23,736 nucleotides of DNA from an uncultured Christensenella sp. (GTDB lineage: Bacteria > Bacillota > Clostridia > Christensenellales > Pumilibacteraceae), in assembly GCA_910577945.1 (NCBI GenBank), contig CAJTNI010000027.1, forward strand, positions 1 through 23,736, written 5' to 3'. Below, piece after piece: positions 1 through 7,098 of the stretch (positions within the stretch are counted from its first letter, which is position 1; each line of letters starts with the position of its first letter). Below the pieces are notes generated by a model. The model was not told the DNA's origin. It ran no database searches and worked only from the letters and a program-made list of their open reading frames with translations. The translations under genes were made by a program, and so were the position numbers.

Positions 1-63
1 GACGTCCACAGCTCGCTCGTTATCGCCTACCTAGCCAACGAGCTGCGCACCAAGCTTTCCTAA
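1..63 (+). CDS. 3' end of an unidentified plus-strand gene (partial)
   Basis: Frame 1 is open from the window edge to a TAA at 61-63 and encodes a 20-residue C-terminus ending in NELRTKLS. The start and nearly all of the gene lie outside the window. The tail looks like an amphipathic helix, as expected at the end of a soluble protein, but it is too short to assign a family. It converges on truA with only 19 bp between the two stop codons, and I see no clear hairpin there. Confidence 0.55.
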   Translation, partial: DVHSSLVIAYLANELRTKLS

Positions 64-82
64 AAACAAAGTTATTGATTGC

Positions 83-805
83 TCAATACTCCACGCCGTA
101 CAGGTACAGCGCGCAAGCGGGCGCGGTATCCTTTGCCCTAGTGCGGTCGGCGGCGGCAATGAGCGCCGCCAAATCCACACGCTCGCCGCGCGCGATTTTG
201 AGAGTTTGCGCCGCAATTATGCGCACCATATTGTACAAAAACCCGTCGGCGGTTATAAAAAACTTTATTATCGCGCCGTCGTCCTCTACGTGCGCGTCGT
301 ACACGGTGCGCACCGACGTTTTGGCGTTGCTGCCCGCCGCCTTGAACGTGGCGAAGTCGTGCGTGCCCACAACCGCGTTTAGCGCCGTATTCGCCGCGTC
401 CGTATCGAACGCGTTACCCACGCACAGCGCGCGGTCGTTGAATACGGGCAGCGGCGCGCCCCTGTACATTAAGTACATATACGTTTTTCGCTTTGCGCTT
501 TTGCGCGCGTCGAACCCGTCCGTCGTCGCGCGCGCTTCCGAAACGCGCACGGTTCGCGGCAAATACGCGTTAAGCCCGCCGACGACGCGCTCGAACGGCA
601 ATACCTTTTCGCAATCGAAATGCGCGACCTGCGCGAGCGCATGCACGCCGGCGTCCGTTCGCCCCGAGCCGACGGCGCGCGCACGCTCGCCGAACAGCCG
701 CTCGATTGCGTTTTCCAACGCGTCCTGCACGCTGTTGCCGTTGGGCTGATGCTGCCAGCCGCAAAAGTCCGTGCCGTCATAGCTCAATTTAATAACGTAT
801 CGCAT
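83..805 (-). CDS. truA: tRNA pseudouridine(38-40) synthase TruA
   Basis: A 240-residue protein of normal TruA length. TruA converts uridine to pseudouridine at positions 38-40 of the tRNA anticodon stem-loop in the cytoplasm. Visible family marks are the N-terminal LSYDGTDFCGWQ segment (about residues 7-18), the GRTDAGVHA motif with the catalytic aspartate at residue 51, and the late FLYNMVRII motif near residues 193-201. It is the last gene of an apparent ecfA1-ecfA2-ecfT-truA operon, 19 bp after ecfT. This is the usual order in Firmicutes, where rplM and rpsI often follow; here they do not, because a plus-strand gene ends directly downstream. Nothing in the protein looks damaged. Confidence 0.96.
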   Translation of the reverse strand: MRYVIKLSYDGTDFCGWQHQPNGNSVQDALENAIERLFGERARAVGSGRTDAGVHALAQVAHFDCEKVLPFERVVGGLNAYLPRTVRVSEARATTDGFDARKSAKRKTYMYLMYRGAPLPVFNDRALCVGNAFDTDAANTALNAVVGTHDFATFKAAGSNAKTSVRTVYDAHVEDDGAIIKFFITADGFLYNMVRIIAAQTLKIARGERVDLAALIAAADRTRAKDTAPACALYLYGVEY

Positions 806-824
806 ACCCGCCGCAAGCCTCTCG

Positions 825-1664
825 TCAAATTCCCAACAGCGGGATAAAGCTCCAACCGAGCCAATTATATTTGAGAAACAGTATACACACGAATATCGCG
901 CACCAGCCCAAAAGCGCGATAAAATCGCCTGCGTGCGGGCGCATAACCTTCATGCGAGTTCTGCCCTTTGCGCCGCGGTAGCAGCGGCTGTCCATCGCGT
1001 CGGCGAGGTCGTCCGCTCTGCGGAAGCTGGACACGAACAGCGGAATGAGCACGGGCAGCATCGCTTTTATTTTCTTGAACGGGTTGCGCGACTCAAACGC
1101 CGCGCCGCGCGATTTTTGCGCGTTCATGATTTTATCTGTTTCTTCTATGAGCGTGGGGATAAGCCGCAGCGCGATGCTCATAATGAGCGCAAGCTCGTGC
1201 ACGGGCAGTCGAATGAGTTTCAACGGCGTGAGCAAGCTCTCTATGCCGTCGCAAATCTCGGTAGGCGTGGTTGTAAGCGTGAGCAGCGTGGGCAAAAGCA
1301 CCAACAGCAGCAGCCGCCACGCCAGCTTTAACGACGCGTAAATGCCGCTTAAATAGATATGGAAAATTCCCCATTCGGCGAGCGGCGCGCTGTCCGCGTC
1401 GGCATAGAAAACCATCATCAGCGCCGTCGTGAGCAACAGCACTATCAATATCATTTTCAAGCCTTTGAGCACCTTTAACGGCGGCACGCGCGAAAGCAGT
1501 ATCGTGGCTATGACGAACACCGTCAGGAACGCGAACGAAAAAAAGCTCTCGCAAAAGAACACCATGACCATGTACAAAATCATGATTACCATTTTGAACC
1601 GCGGGTCGGCGCGGTGCACGAGCGAGCGCGCGGGATAATACTGTCCGATAGTTACGTCACGCAT
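825..1664 (-). CDS. ecfT: Energy-coupling factor transporter transmembrane protein EcfT
   Basis: A 279-residue integral membrane protein, the T component of a group II ECF transporter. It couples ATP hydrolysis by EcfA1/EcfA2 to exchangeable substrate-binding S components for vitamins and related micronutrients. The opening GQYYPARSLVHRADPR is the typical EcfT N-terminus. Hydrophobic segments follow at about residues 24-60, 70-90, 105-130 and 245-270. The cytoplasmic part carries the coupling motifs as NAQKSRGAAF (about 182-191) and ADAMDSRCYRGA (about 222-233), the two 'A-R-G' signatures that contact the ATPases. The start overlaps the end of ecfA2 by 8 bp, which suggests translational coupling. 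No S component is encoded in the window, as is normal for the shared module. Confidence 0.95.
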   Translation of the reverse strand: MRDVTIGQYYPARSLVHRADPRFKMVIMILYMVMVFFCESFFSFAFLTVFVIATILLSRVPPLKVLKGLKMILIVLLLTTALMMVFYADADSAPLAEWGIFHIYLSGIYASLKLAWRLLLLVLLPTLLTLTTTPTEICDGIESLLTPLKLIRLPVHELALIMSIALRLIPTLIEETDKIMNAQKSRGAAFESRNPFKKIKAMLPVLIPLFVSSFRRADDLADAMDSRCYRGAKGRTRMKVMRPHAGDFIALLGWCAIFVCILFLKYNWLGWSFIPLLGI

Positions 1665-2514
1665 TTTCCGCCGCCTTTAATATAGCCTGCACCAGCTCGT
1701 CCTCTTTGAGTATGGCGGGGTCTACGTCCACGCCCGCGGCGTTCAGCTTGCCCGCAATCTCGGTGACGAGCGGCAGGCGCACGCTCCCTTCCCGCAACGC
1801 CTTTTCCGTGCCGAACAGCGCGCGCGGGTCGAACACGCCCAAAAGCCGTCCGCGACCGAGCACCGCAATCTTATTGCAATAGGTCGCGATTTCGTCCATG
1901 TTGTGCGAAATCATGACGACGGTCGGGCACGTCGTTTCCTTTATGCGCACGACAAGCTCCATGATATCGCGCTTGCCCACGGGGTCTAGCCCCGCCGTCG
2001 GCTCGTCGAGCACCAATATTTCGGGGCGCATGGCGAGCACGCCCGCCAGCGCGACCCTGCGCTTTTGCCCGCCCGACAGCTCGAACGGCGAGCGCGATGC
2101 GAACTCGTCGTAATCGAGCCCCACTAGCTCGATTGCCTGTCTGGCGCGCTCCGCCTGCTCCTCCGCCGAAAGCCCGAGGTTTTTAGGTCCGAACCGCACG
2201 TCCTTTTCCACGGTGTCGTCGAAAAGCTGATGCTCGGGGTATTGAAAAACCATGCCCACTTTGGCGCGCACGCGCTTTAAATCCACCTTTTTAGCGCCGA
2301 GGTCGATATCGTCCACAAGCACCGTGCCGCTCTTTTTCTGTACGCGCGTGAGCGCGTTGAAATGGCTGACGAGCGTGCTTTTGCCCGCGCCCGTGCCGCC
2401 GATTATGCCGAAAAAATCTCCGTCCGATATCCGCATGGTGATATCGGCAAGCGCCTGCTTGGCGAACGGCGTTTTGGGGCTGTATACGTACGAAAGCTGC
2501 CTTACGTCTATCAT
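1657..2514 (-). CDS. ecfA2: Energy-coupling factor transporter ATPase EcfA2
   Basis: A 285-residue ABC ATPase, one half of the EcfA1/EcfA2 heterodimer that powers micronutrient uptake at the inner face of the membrane. Visible motifs are Walker A GGTGAGKST (39-47), a Q-loop with FQYPEHQLF, the signature LSGGQKRR, Walker B ILVLDEP and the switch histidine in MISHNMDE. The Walker A starting with GGTG rather than GxNG and the middle position in the operon point to EcfA2 rather than EcfA1. It overlaps ecfA1 upstream by 4 bp and ecfT downstream by 8 bp. All catalytic residues are present, so I expect a working subunit. Confidence 0.95.
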   Translation of the reverse strand: MIDVRQLSYVYSPKTPFAKQALADITMRISDGDFFGIIGGTGAGKSTLVSHFNALTRVQKKSGTVLVDDIDLGAKKVDLKRVRAKVGMVFQYPEHQLFDDTVEKDVRFGPKNLGLSAEEQAERARQAIELVGLDYDEFASRSPFELSGGQKRRVALAGVLAMRPEILVLDEPTAGLDPVGKRDIMELVVRIKETTCPTVVMISHNMDEIATYCNKIAVLGRGRLLGVFDPRALFGTEKALREGSVRLPLVTEIAGKLNAAGVDVDPAILKEDELVQAILKAAENA

Positions 2515-3362
2515 TTGCCGCCCCTCTTTTCCGCAAGCGCGCGCGTCGTCGCCGCGACCAGCTCGTCGGCGTTGAGCGGACAGCCGATATCGAGTCCCGC
2601 CGCTTTGAGCTTTTGCGCGACGCGCACGGACACGGGCAAATCGAGCCCCGCGTCGGTAAACGCCTCGGGCGTGGAAAACAGCTCTCTGCCGCCGTCGGCG
2701 ACCACCTTGCCCTTGTCCAATATTATTATTCTATCCGCCTCCGCGGCTTCTTCCATAAAATGCGTTATCATGACGACAGCCATGTGCTCGTCGCGGTTGA
2801 GCCTTTTAACGACGCTCATTACCTCGTCGCGCCCGTCGGGGTCGAGCATGCCCGTCGCCTCGTCGAGTATCATAAGCTCGGGCTTGATAGCCAATACGCC
2901 CGCTATCGCCACGCGCTGCTTTTGCCCGCCCGACAGCCTGAACGGACCGTCGGTCGCATGGTCGCGCATGCCCACGCAGTCGAGCGCCCAATCGACGCGG
3001 CGGCGAATTTCGTCGGGCTTCAAACCGAGGTTTTCGGGTCCGAACGCCACGTCGTCCTCGACGATTGTCGTCACCATTTGATTGTCGGGGTTTTGAAAAA
3101 CCACGCCTATCTTTTTACGAATATCGTACAGCGCGGACCTGTCCGCGGTGGAAACGCCGTCCACAGTCACCGCGCCCGCGTCGGGCAAAATCAGCCCGTT
3201 GCACAGCCGCGCGAGCGTGGATTTGCCCGAACCGTTGCAGCCGACAAGCGCGACGAACTCGCCGCGCTCCACCGTGAAATCGACGGCGCGCAACGCGCGT
3301 ATATAATCGCTCTCGCCGCTCGGGTACGAGAAATCGACGTTTTTAAACTGCAAAAACGGCAT
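2511..3362 (-). CDS. ecfA1: Energy-coupling factor transporter ATPase EcfA1
   Basis: A 283-residue ABC ATPase, the first gene of the ECF operon and partner of EcfA2. Visible motifs are Walker A GCNGSGKST (41-49), the Q-loop FQNPDNQ (89-95), signature LSGGQKQ (143-149), Walker B LMILDE (163-168) and switch histidine 201. The start is chosen at 3362 because residues 1-16 match the normal family N-terminus (a first beta strand followed by NVDFSYPSG). No Shine-Dalgarno-like sequence precedes it, and a plausible sigma-A promoter lies only about 8 bp upstream, so the message may have almost no leader. The 4-bp overlap with ecfA2 supports co-translation. Confidence 0.95.
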   Translation of the reverse strand: MPFLQFKNVDFSYPSGESDYIRALRAVDFTVERGEFVALVGCNGSGKSTLARLCNGLILPDAGAVTVDGVSTADRSALYDIRKKIGVVFQNPDNQMVTTIVEDDVAFGPENLGLKPDEIRRRVDWALDCVGMRDHATDGPFRLSGGQKQRVAIAGVLAIKPELMILDEATGMLDPDGRDEVMSVVKRLNRDEHMAVVMITHFMEEAAEADRIIILDKGKVVADGGRELFSTPEAFTDAGLDLPVSVRVAQKLKAAGLDIGCPLNADELVAATTRALAEKRGGK

Positions 3363-3370
3363 ATCGATAG

Positions 3371-3398
3371 TTTATCACTGCCGTATGCCGCTTGTCAA
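3371..3398 (-). promoter_or_regulatory. Candidate sigma-A promoter of the ecfA1-ecfA2-ecfT-truA operon
   Basis: On the minus strand there is a perfect -35 TTGACA (plus coordinates 3393-3398), a 16-bp spacer and GATAAA (3371-3376), a 4/6 match to the -10. An overlapping TAAACT with an 18-bp spacer is also possible. The -10 ends 8 bp before the ecfA1 ATG, leaving a leader of only a few nucleotides. Found by eye. Confidence 0.5.
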
Positions 3399-3487
3399 TT
3401 CATTTATACGCGGGTTTGACGACCCACACCGATATTACACAATTTTTCGCACGCGTGTGCCGCTTTAACCGTACGCATAATCGCGCG

Positions 3488-4990
3488 TTACGCAAGGTCG
3501 TCGCCTGCCTGCGCGCAGGCGCCCGCCGAAGCTTGCTCCGCTTGCGTTTGCTCGACGATATCGCCGTCGGGAAGCGGCGGCGTTTCGGACAAATTCTCCG
3601 CTAGGTCGGGCGGCGGCGCGGGCGGGCGTTTGAGCTTTTTCGCGGCAATCGCAAAATACGTTACGAGCATGACCGCGCCCGTAATCGCCCAGGATATGGG
3701 GTACACGATTACCAGCATCGTATACGTGCCGCCGACGTGCGGCAGCACCGCGTAAATCCACACTATTCTGAAAACGCACGACCCGACGACCGTTATTATC
3801 GCGGGCAAAAGCGAATTGCCTATGCCGCGCAGCGCGCCGCCGGCTATCTCGTACGTGCACGTGAGCATGCCCGCTATCAGCACCGTGCGCATGCGCAAAA
3901 GCGCGTATTCTATCGCCTGCTCGTCGGACGTGTATATGCGAATAAACGCGCGCCCGCCCGCGACGAAAACGACGCTCAGCACGCCGGAAATAATCAGCGA
4001 CGCCGCCATATTCAGCCAAAATATGCGCTTGCACCGCTCGAACTCGCCCGCCGCATAGTTTTGTCCCATAAACGTGACGGCGGTTTGCGAAAACGCGCTC
4101 ACAAAGAAATACATGTAGTTTTCAAAGTAAATCGCGTCGCCGCTGCCCGCCATCGCCTTTTCGCCGAACCCGTTTATCGTCGCTTGGATAATAACGTTGG
4201 ACAGCGAAAACACCATGCCCTGCAAGCCCGCGGGTATGCCGATTGCGAATATCTTTTTAAGGTATTTTCCGCGAATTTCAGACCCGCGGCGTATCCTCAG
4301 CATTTTGTCGCGCATGACGAATGCGACCACGAACGCCGCGCTCACCGCGTCCGATATGAGCGTCGCCGTCGCCACGCCCGCAACGCTCATTTTAAACAGC
4401 GCGACGAACAAAAGATTGAGCCCCACGTTGAGCACGCCCGCGCCGATAAGCACGTACAGCGGACGGCGCGTATCGCCTACGCTGCGCAGTATCGACGCGC
4501 CGAAATTGTAAACCATTATAAACGGCATGCCAGCAAAGTAAATGCGCAAATATTGCGCGGCGAGCGCAAGCACCTCGGGCGGAGTGTCCATAAGCGTGAG
4601 CAACGGTTCGGCTACCAGCATGCCGAGCGCGAGCAGCACTACGCCGCTTACCCCCGCGACGACCGCAGCCGTGAGCACCACGCTGTGCACGTCGTCCGTA
4701 TCGCTGCGCCCGATATACCCCGCAATTACGACGGTCACGCCCACCGACAGCCCCGCGAACAGGTTTATCAATAGATTGATAAGCGGGCCGTTGCTGTTGA
4801 CCGCCGCTTGCGCCGCGCTCGTCTCGAACCAACCGATAACGGCGACGTCGGCGGAATTGAACAGCATTTGCAAAAGCCCGCTCGCAGCCAGAGGCAACGC
4901 GAACGTCAAGAGCTTTTTCAGCAGCGGCCCGTGCAGCATGTCTATCTGCTGCGACCGCCGTTTTATCGTTTTTTCGTGAGTTTTTTCCAT
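3488..4990 (-). CDS. MATE family efflux transporter (first copy)
   Basis: A 500-residue polytopic membrane protein of the multidrug and toxic compound extrusion superfamily, which exports cationic drugs or metabolites using a Na+ or H+ gradient. It begins IDMLHGPLLKKLLTFALPL and shows two repeated halves of about six hydrophobic helices each, with the family-typical segment FNSADVAVIGWF near residues 44-55. An upstream in-frame ATG at 5038 is rejected because it falls inside the -35 element of a good promoter, so I use the ATG at 4990. No strong Shine-Dalgarno is seen. The last 40 or so residues form a proline-rich, acidic cytoplasmic tail beyond the usual family end. The gene is divergent from spmA. 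The substrate cannot be predicted. Confidence 0.9.
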   Translation of the reverse strand: MEKTHEKTIKRRSQQIDMLHGPLLKKLLTFALPLAASGLLQMLFNSADVAVIGWFETSAAQAAVNSNGPLINLLINLFAGLSVGVTVVIAGYIGRSDTDDVHSVVLTAAVVAGVSGVVLLALGMLVAEPLLTLMDTPPEVLALAAQYLRIYFAGMPFIMVYNFGASILRSVGDTRRPLYVLIGAGVLNVGLNLLFVALFKMSVAGVATATLISDAVSAAFVVAFVMRDKMLRIRRGSEIRGKYLKKIFAIGIPAGLQGMVFSLSNVIIQATINGFGEKAMAGSGDAIYFENYMYFFVSAFSQTAVTFMGQNYAAGEFERCKRIFWLNMAASLIISGVLSVVFVAGGRAFIRIYTSDEQAIEYALLRMRTVLIAGMLTCTYEIAGGALRGIGNSLLPAIITVVGSCVFRIVWIYAVLPHVGGTYTMLVIVYPISWAITGAVMLVTYFAIAAKKLKRPPAPPPDLAENLSETPPLPDGDIVEQTQAEQASAGACAQAGDDLA

Positions 4991-5008
4991 GCCGAATATG
5001 TACAATAC

Positions 5009-5038
5009 AGTAATATTACTATTTGCGCGCAATGTCAA
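5009..5038 (-). promoter_or_regulatory. Promoter of the first MATE gene with a palindrome over the -10
   Basis: The minus strand shows TTGACA (5033-5038), exactly 17 bp, then TATTAC (5010-5015), 20 nt before the MATE ATG. A perfect 12-bp palindrome AGTAATATTACT (5009-5020) covers the -10, so a regulator bound there would block RNA polymerase. No regulator gene lies beside it, so its role as an operator is only inferred. Confidence 0.6.
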
Positions 5039-5135
5039 TCGTTACGAATGCAAAGCGCGAAAATTTTTTATCGCGCCGTCCATTTCCCTATCGAATTACG
5101 CGCGGCGCGGCGTGTGCTAAGCGCGGACGCGCCGT

Positions 5136-5144
5136 CATATAATA
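5136..5144 (+). promoter_or_regulatory. -10-like element directly before spmA
   Basis: CATATAATA at 5136-5144 contains a perfect TATAAT (5138-5143). It also fits the -10 of mother-cell sporulation sigma factors (sigma-E type CATAyAAT, sigma-K type CATAnnnTA). No convincing -35 is seen at 14-18 bp. Its 3' end is only 5 bp from the spmA ATG, so transcription would start at or next to the start codon. Confidence 0.4.
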
Positions 5145-5148
5145 TGGC

Positions 5149-5868
5149 ATGGCTTTTATATGGCTGGCTATGCTCGTCGCCTCGCTCGGGCTGATGATAT
5201 TCACCAATCCCGCCGCCGCCACGGGCGCGCTGCTCGACGGCGCGCACGGCGCGGTGGAGCTGTCGCTCAACCTGCTCGCGCTCTACGCGTTTTGGCTGGG
5301 GTTCTTTTCGCTTATCGAAAAGCTGGGGCTGTCGCGCGGGCTCGAACGCTTGCTCCGACCCGTGATATCGCGGCTGTTCCCGTCGTGCGACGCGGAGACG
5401 CGCAAGTACATAACGATGAACGTTTCCGCCAACCTTTTGGGACTGGGCAACGCCGCCACGCCGATGGCGATTTCCGCGATTTCGCGCATGGACGACGGCA
5501 ACCCGCGCGCGTCCGTCGATATGATTATGCTTACCGTCATTTCCGCGACAAGTCTGCAAATCCTGCCCACCACCGTCATAGGCATGCGCGCCGCCGCGGG
5601 CTCGGCAAACCCCGCCGATTTCCTTTTCCCGTCGCTCATAGCCACCGTGCTGTCCACGCTTATCGGCATTGTCGGGGTAAAGCTGTGCTCCAAGATTTTC
5701 GACCGCGACAAAACGCGCGGCAAAGCGCGCAAAGCCGAGCGCGCCCGTATGCGCGCCGCGCGCAAGCTCGCGCGGGAACGGCGCGCGACGGTTAATAATA
5801 GCGTCACACGCAAAAACGCAAGCTCGCCGCGCAATACGGAAAAAGCGGCGCAAGGCGGCAAGCCGTGA
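5149..5868 (+). CDS. spmA: Spore maturation protein A (SpmA, nucleoside recognition/Gate domain)
   Basis: A 239-residue membrane protein with a Gate (nucleoside recognition) domain. In Bacillus subtilis SpmA acts with SpmB in spore core dehydration and heat resistance. Visible marks are an N-terminal membrane helix (1-18), helices around 37-57, the family hallmark ANLLGLGNAATP (94-105), and membrane segments near 114-131 and 155-180. The start at 5149 aligns with known SpmA N-termini but has no Shine-Dalgarno. After the last membrane helix there is a tail of about 55 residues, very rich in Arg, Lys and Ala; SpmA proteins are usually nearer 200 residues. The stop overlaps the spmB GTG by 4 bp, so the pair is translationally coupled. 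Confidence 0.93.
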   Translation: MAFIWLAMLVASLGLMIFTNPAAATGALLDGAHGAVELSLNLLALYAFWLGFFSLIEKLGLSRGLERLLRPVISRLFPSCDAETRKYITMNVSANLLGLGNAATPMAISAISRMDDGNPRASVDMIMLTVISATSLQILPTTVIGMRAAAGSANPADFLFPSLIATVLSTLIGIVGVKLCSKIFDRDKTRGKARKAERARMRAARKLARERRATVNNSVTRKNASSPRNTEKAAQGGKP

Positions 5869-6371
5869 GCGCGTACATTATCCCCGTACTGTTTTTGATA
5901 ATTCTTCTCGCCTCGTATTTGCGCCGCCGCGAGCCTTACGGCGGGTTTATCGACGGCGCGCGGCAAGCCGTGGACCTCACAATCAACGTTTTTCCGTACC
6001 TGCTCGCGATTATGGTCGCGGTGGAGGCGTTCCGCGTATCGGGCGCGTCGGCGTATCTCGCCAACGCCTTAGAGCCTATCCTCGGCAAGGTCGGGCTGCC
6101 CAAAGAGCTAGCCGAGCTGCTGTTCATTCGCCCCGTGTCGGGCGCGGGCTCGCTCGCCATTCTCGACGGCATATACGAAAACTACGGCGCGGACAGCTAT
6201 ATCGGGCGGTGCGCGTCGGTCATTTACGGGTCGAGCGAAACCGTGTTTTACGTGTCCACGATTTACTTTTCGCAATCCAAGGTGCGCAGGCTGCGCTACG
6301 CCATACCCGTCGCGCTCGTCGCGACCTACACGGGCTGTATTGTCGGGTGCTTCCTTTTGCGGTTTTTCTGA
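5865..6371 (+). CDS. spmB: Spore maturation protein B (SpmB)
   Basis: A 168-residue Gate-domain membrane protein, partner of SpmA in spore maturation. The family pattern is visible as INVFPYLLAIMVAVEAFR (about 40-57), FIRPVSGAGSLA (about 87-98) and GSSETVFYVSTIYF (about 141-154), with a hydrophobic C-terminal helix. The start is a GTG inside the spmA stop region (GTGA overlap), preceded by a weak purine-rich stretch, which suggests translational coupling to spmA. The length is normal for SpmB. With spmA it implies that the organism, or its recent ancestor, forms spores. Confidence 0.93.
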   Translation: MSAYIIPVLFLIILLASYLRRREPYGGFIDGARQAVDLTINVFPYLLAIMVAVEAFRVSGASAYLANALEPILGKVGLPKELAELLFIRPVSGAGSLAILDGIYENYGADSYIGRCASVIYGSSETVFYVSTIYFSQSKVRRLRYAIPVALVATYTGCIVGCFLLRFF

Positions 6372-6426
6372 GCGGCAAGCGCATAAAAATCCGAGAATTC
6401 CGCAAGCTAACTGCGGAGGCATTATC

Positions 6427-6885
6427 ATGACTAAGGAACAACAGGTAAAGACCGAGCGCGAAACGGAGTTTTTGAAGCAGCTTCACCAAGCCGCGCAAAT
6501 GGGACGCGACACGCTCGAACACGTAAACAACAATATCGGACCGGGCGAGCTGCGTTCGGCGGTGGAAAAGGATATTTTCGACTACTCGGACGTTTGCGCC
6601 GACATAACGCGCAAGCTCGATTCGCTCGGCGAAAAGCCCGAGCCCGTCGGCAAGCTGTCCAAGCTCATGTCGAGTATGATGATTGATTTTAAGATAAGCG
6701 ACGACACGCCCGAAAGCGAGGTCGCCAAAATGATAATCGACGGCACGACGAAGGGCGTGACCGAATGCACATCGCATTTATCGGCGTACAACGATATCGA
6801 CGGCGATATCCGCAACGTCGGCTACAAATTTCTGTGGATACAGCAAAAAAACATCGACGAGATGAAACGCTTTTTGCATAACTGA
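6427..6885 (+). CDS. Conserved four-helix-bundle protein, function unknown
   Basis: A 152-residue soluble, charged, almost wholly helical protein with no signal peptide or cysteine cluster. The start at 6427 is chosen over an in-frame upstream ATG inside spmB because a good GGAGG Shine-Dalgarno lies 7-8 nt before it. It resembles a family of short Clostridia proteins I recall as ferritin-like/four-helix bundles (residues ETEFLKQLHQAAQMG at the start, an internal KLDSLGEKPEP turn, and NIDEMKRFL at the end). Ferritin-type iron ligands (repeated ExxH) are not evident. It follows spmB by 55 bp and may be co-transcribed, but a sporulation role is only suggested by position. Confidence 0.8.
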   Translation: MTKEQQVKTERETEFLKQLHQAAQMGRDTLEHVNNNIGPGELRSAVEKDIFDYSDVCADITRKLDSLGEKPEPVGKLSKLMSSMMIDFKISDDTPESEVAKMIIDGTTKGVTECTSHLSAYNDIDGDIRNVGYKFLWIQQKNIDEMKRFLHN

Positions 6886-6933
6886 CCGCGACGGCGTAGC
6901 GGCGTAGCGTTTGACTAACGTCGGCGCAAACGG

Positions 6934-6962
6934 TTGACAAATAAATTTTAACTCTATATAAT
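6934..6962 (+). promoter_or_regulatory. Consensus sigma-A promoter of the second MATE gene
   Basis: TTGACA (6934-6939), 17 bp, TATAAT (6957-6962): a perfect match to the sigma-A consensus in both hexamers and spacing. Transcription should start near 6969, about 130 nt before the MATE start codon. Confidence 0.88.
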
Positions 6963-6968
6963 AGTCGA

Positions 6969-7098
6969 AATCTCATAGTTCGTCGGAGAATCCTCGGTCC
7001 CAATCGAGCGATTGATAAGACGTCGAGTGGGCTCGGTAATTACTGTAATTACCGAGCTTTTCATAAATTAAGAGCATTTATTTCGCGAGAGGTTAAAA
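6969..7098 (+). promoter_or_regulatory. Structured leader of the second MATE gene, candidate attenuator or riboswitch
   Basis: The leader is about 130 nt. It holds a small hairpin GGA-GAA-TCC (6985-6993), a second hairpin CAATC-GAGC-GATTG (7001-7014) and a strong terminator-like hairpin at 7031-7061. An upstream CTCGG (6993-6997) could pair with CCGAG of the terminator's 3' arm (7052-7056), giving an alternative fold. I compared it from memory with purine, guanidine-I, preQ1, manganese, ZTP and c-di-GMP aptamers and recognise none. No leader peptide with a good start is seen. Confidence 0.45.
7031..7061 (+). terminator. Terminator-like hairpin inside the MATE leader
   Basis: An 11-bp perfect stem GCTCGGTAATT / AATTACCGAGC (7031-7041 with 7047-7057) with loop ACTGT is followed by TTTT (7058-7061). 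It lies between a consensus promoter and the MATE start, so unconditional termination here would silence the gene. This supports an attenuation mechanism. Confidence 0.6.

Noticed and set aside
3737..4774. Long plus-strand frame opposite the first MATE gene
   Set aside because: Arg/His/Ala-rich antisense shadow with no family motif; the MATE frame explains the DNA.
6340..6426. Upstream extension of the helical-bundle gene into spmB
   Set aside because: A GGAGG site sits just before the ATG at 6427, and the extension would overlap the end of spmB with sequence unlike the family.
6969..7062. Purine, guanidine-I or preQ1 riboswitch in the MATE leader
   Set aside because: None of the conserved core strings I remember for these classes is present, so I left the leader unassigned.
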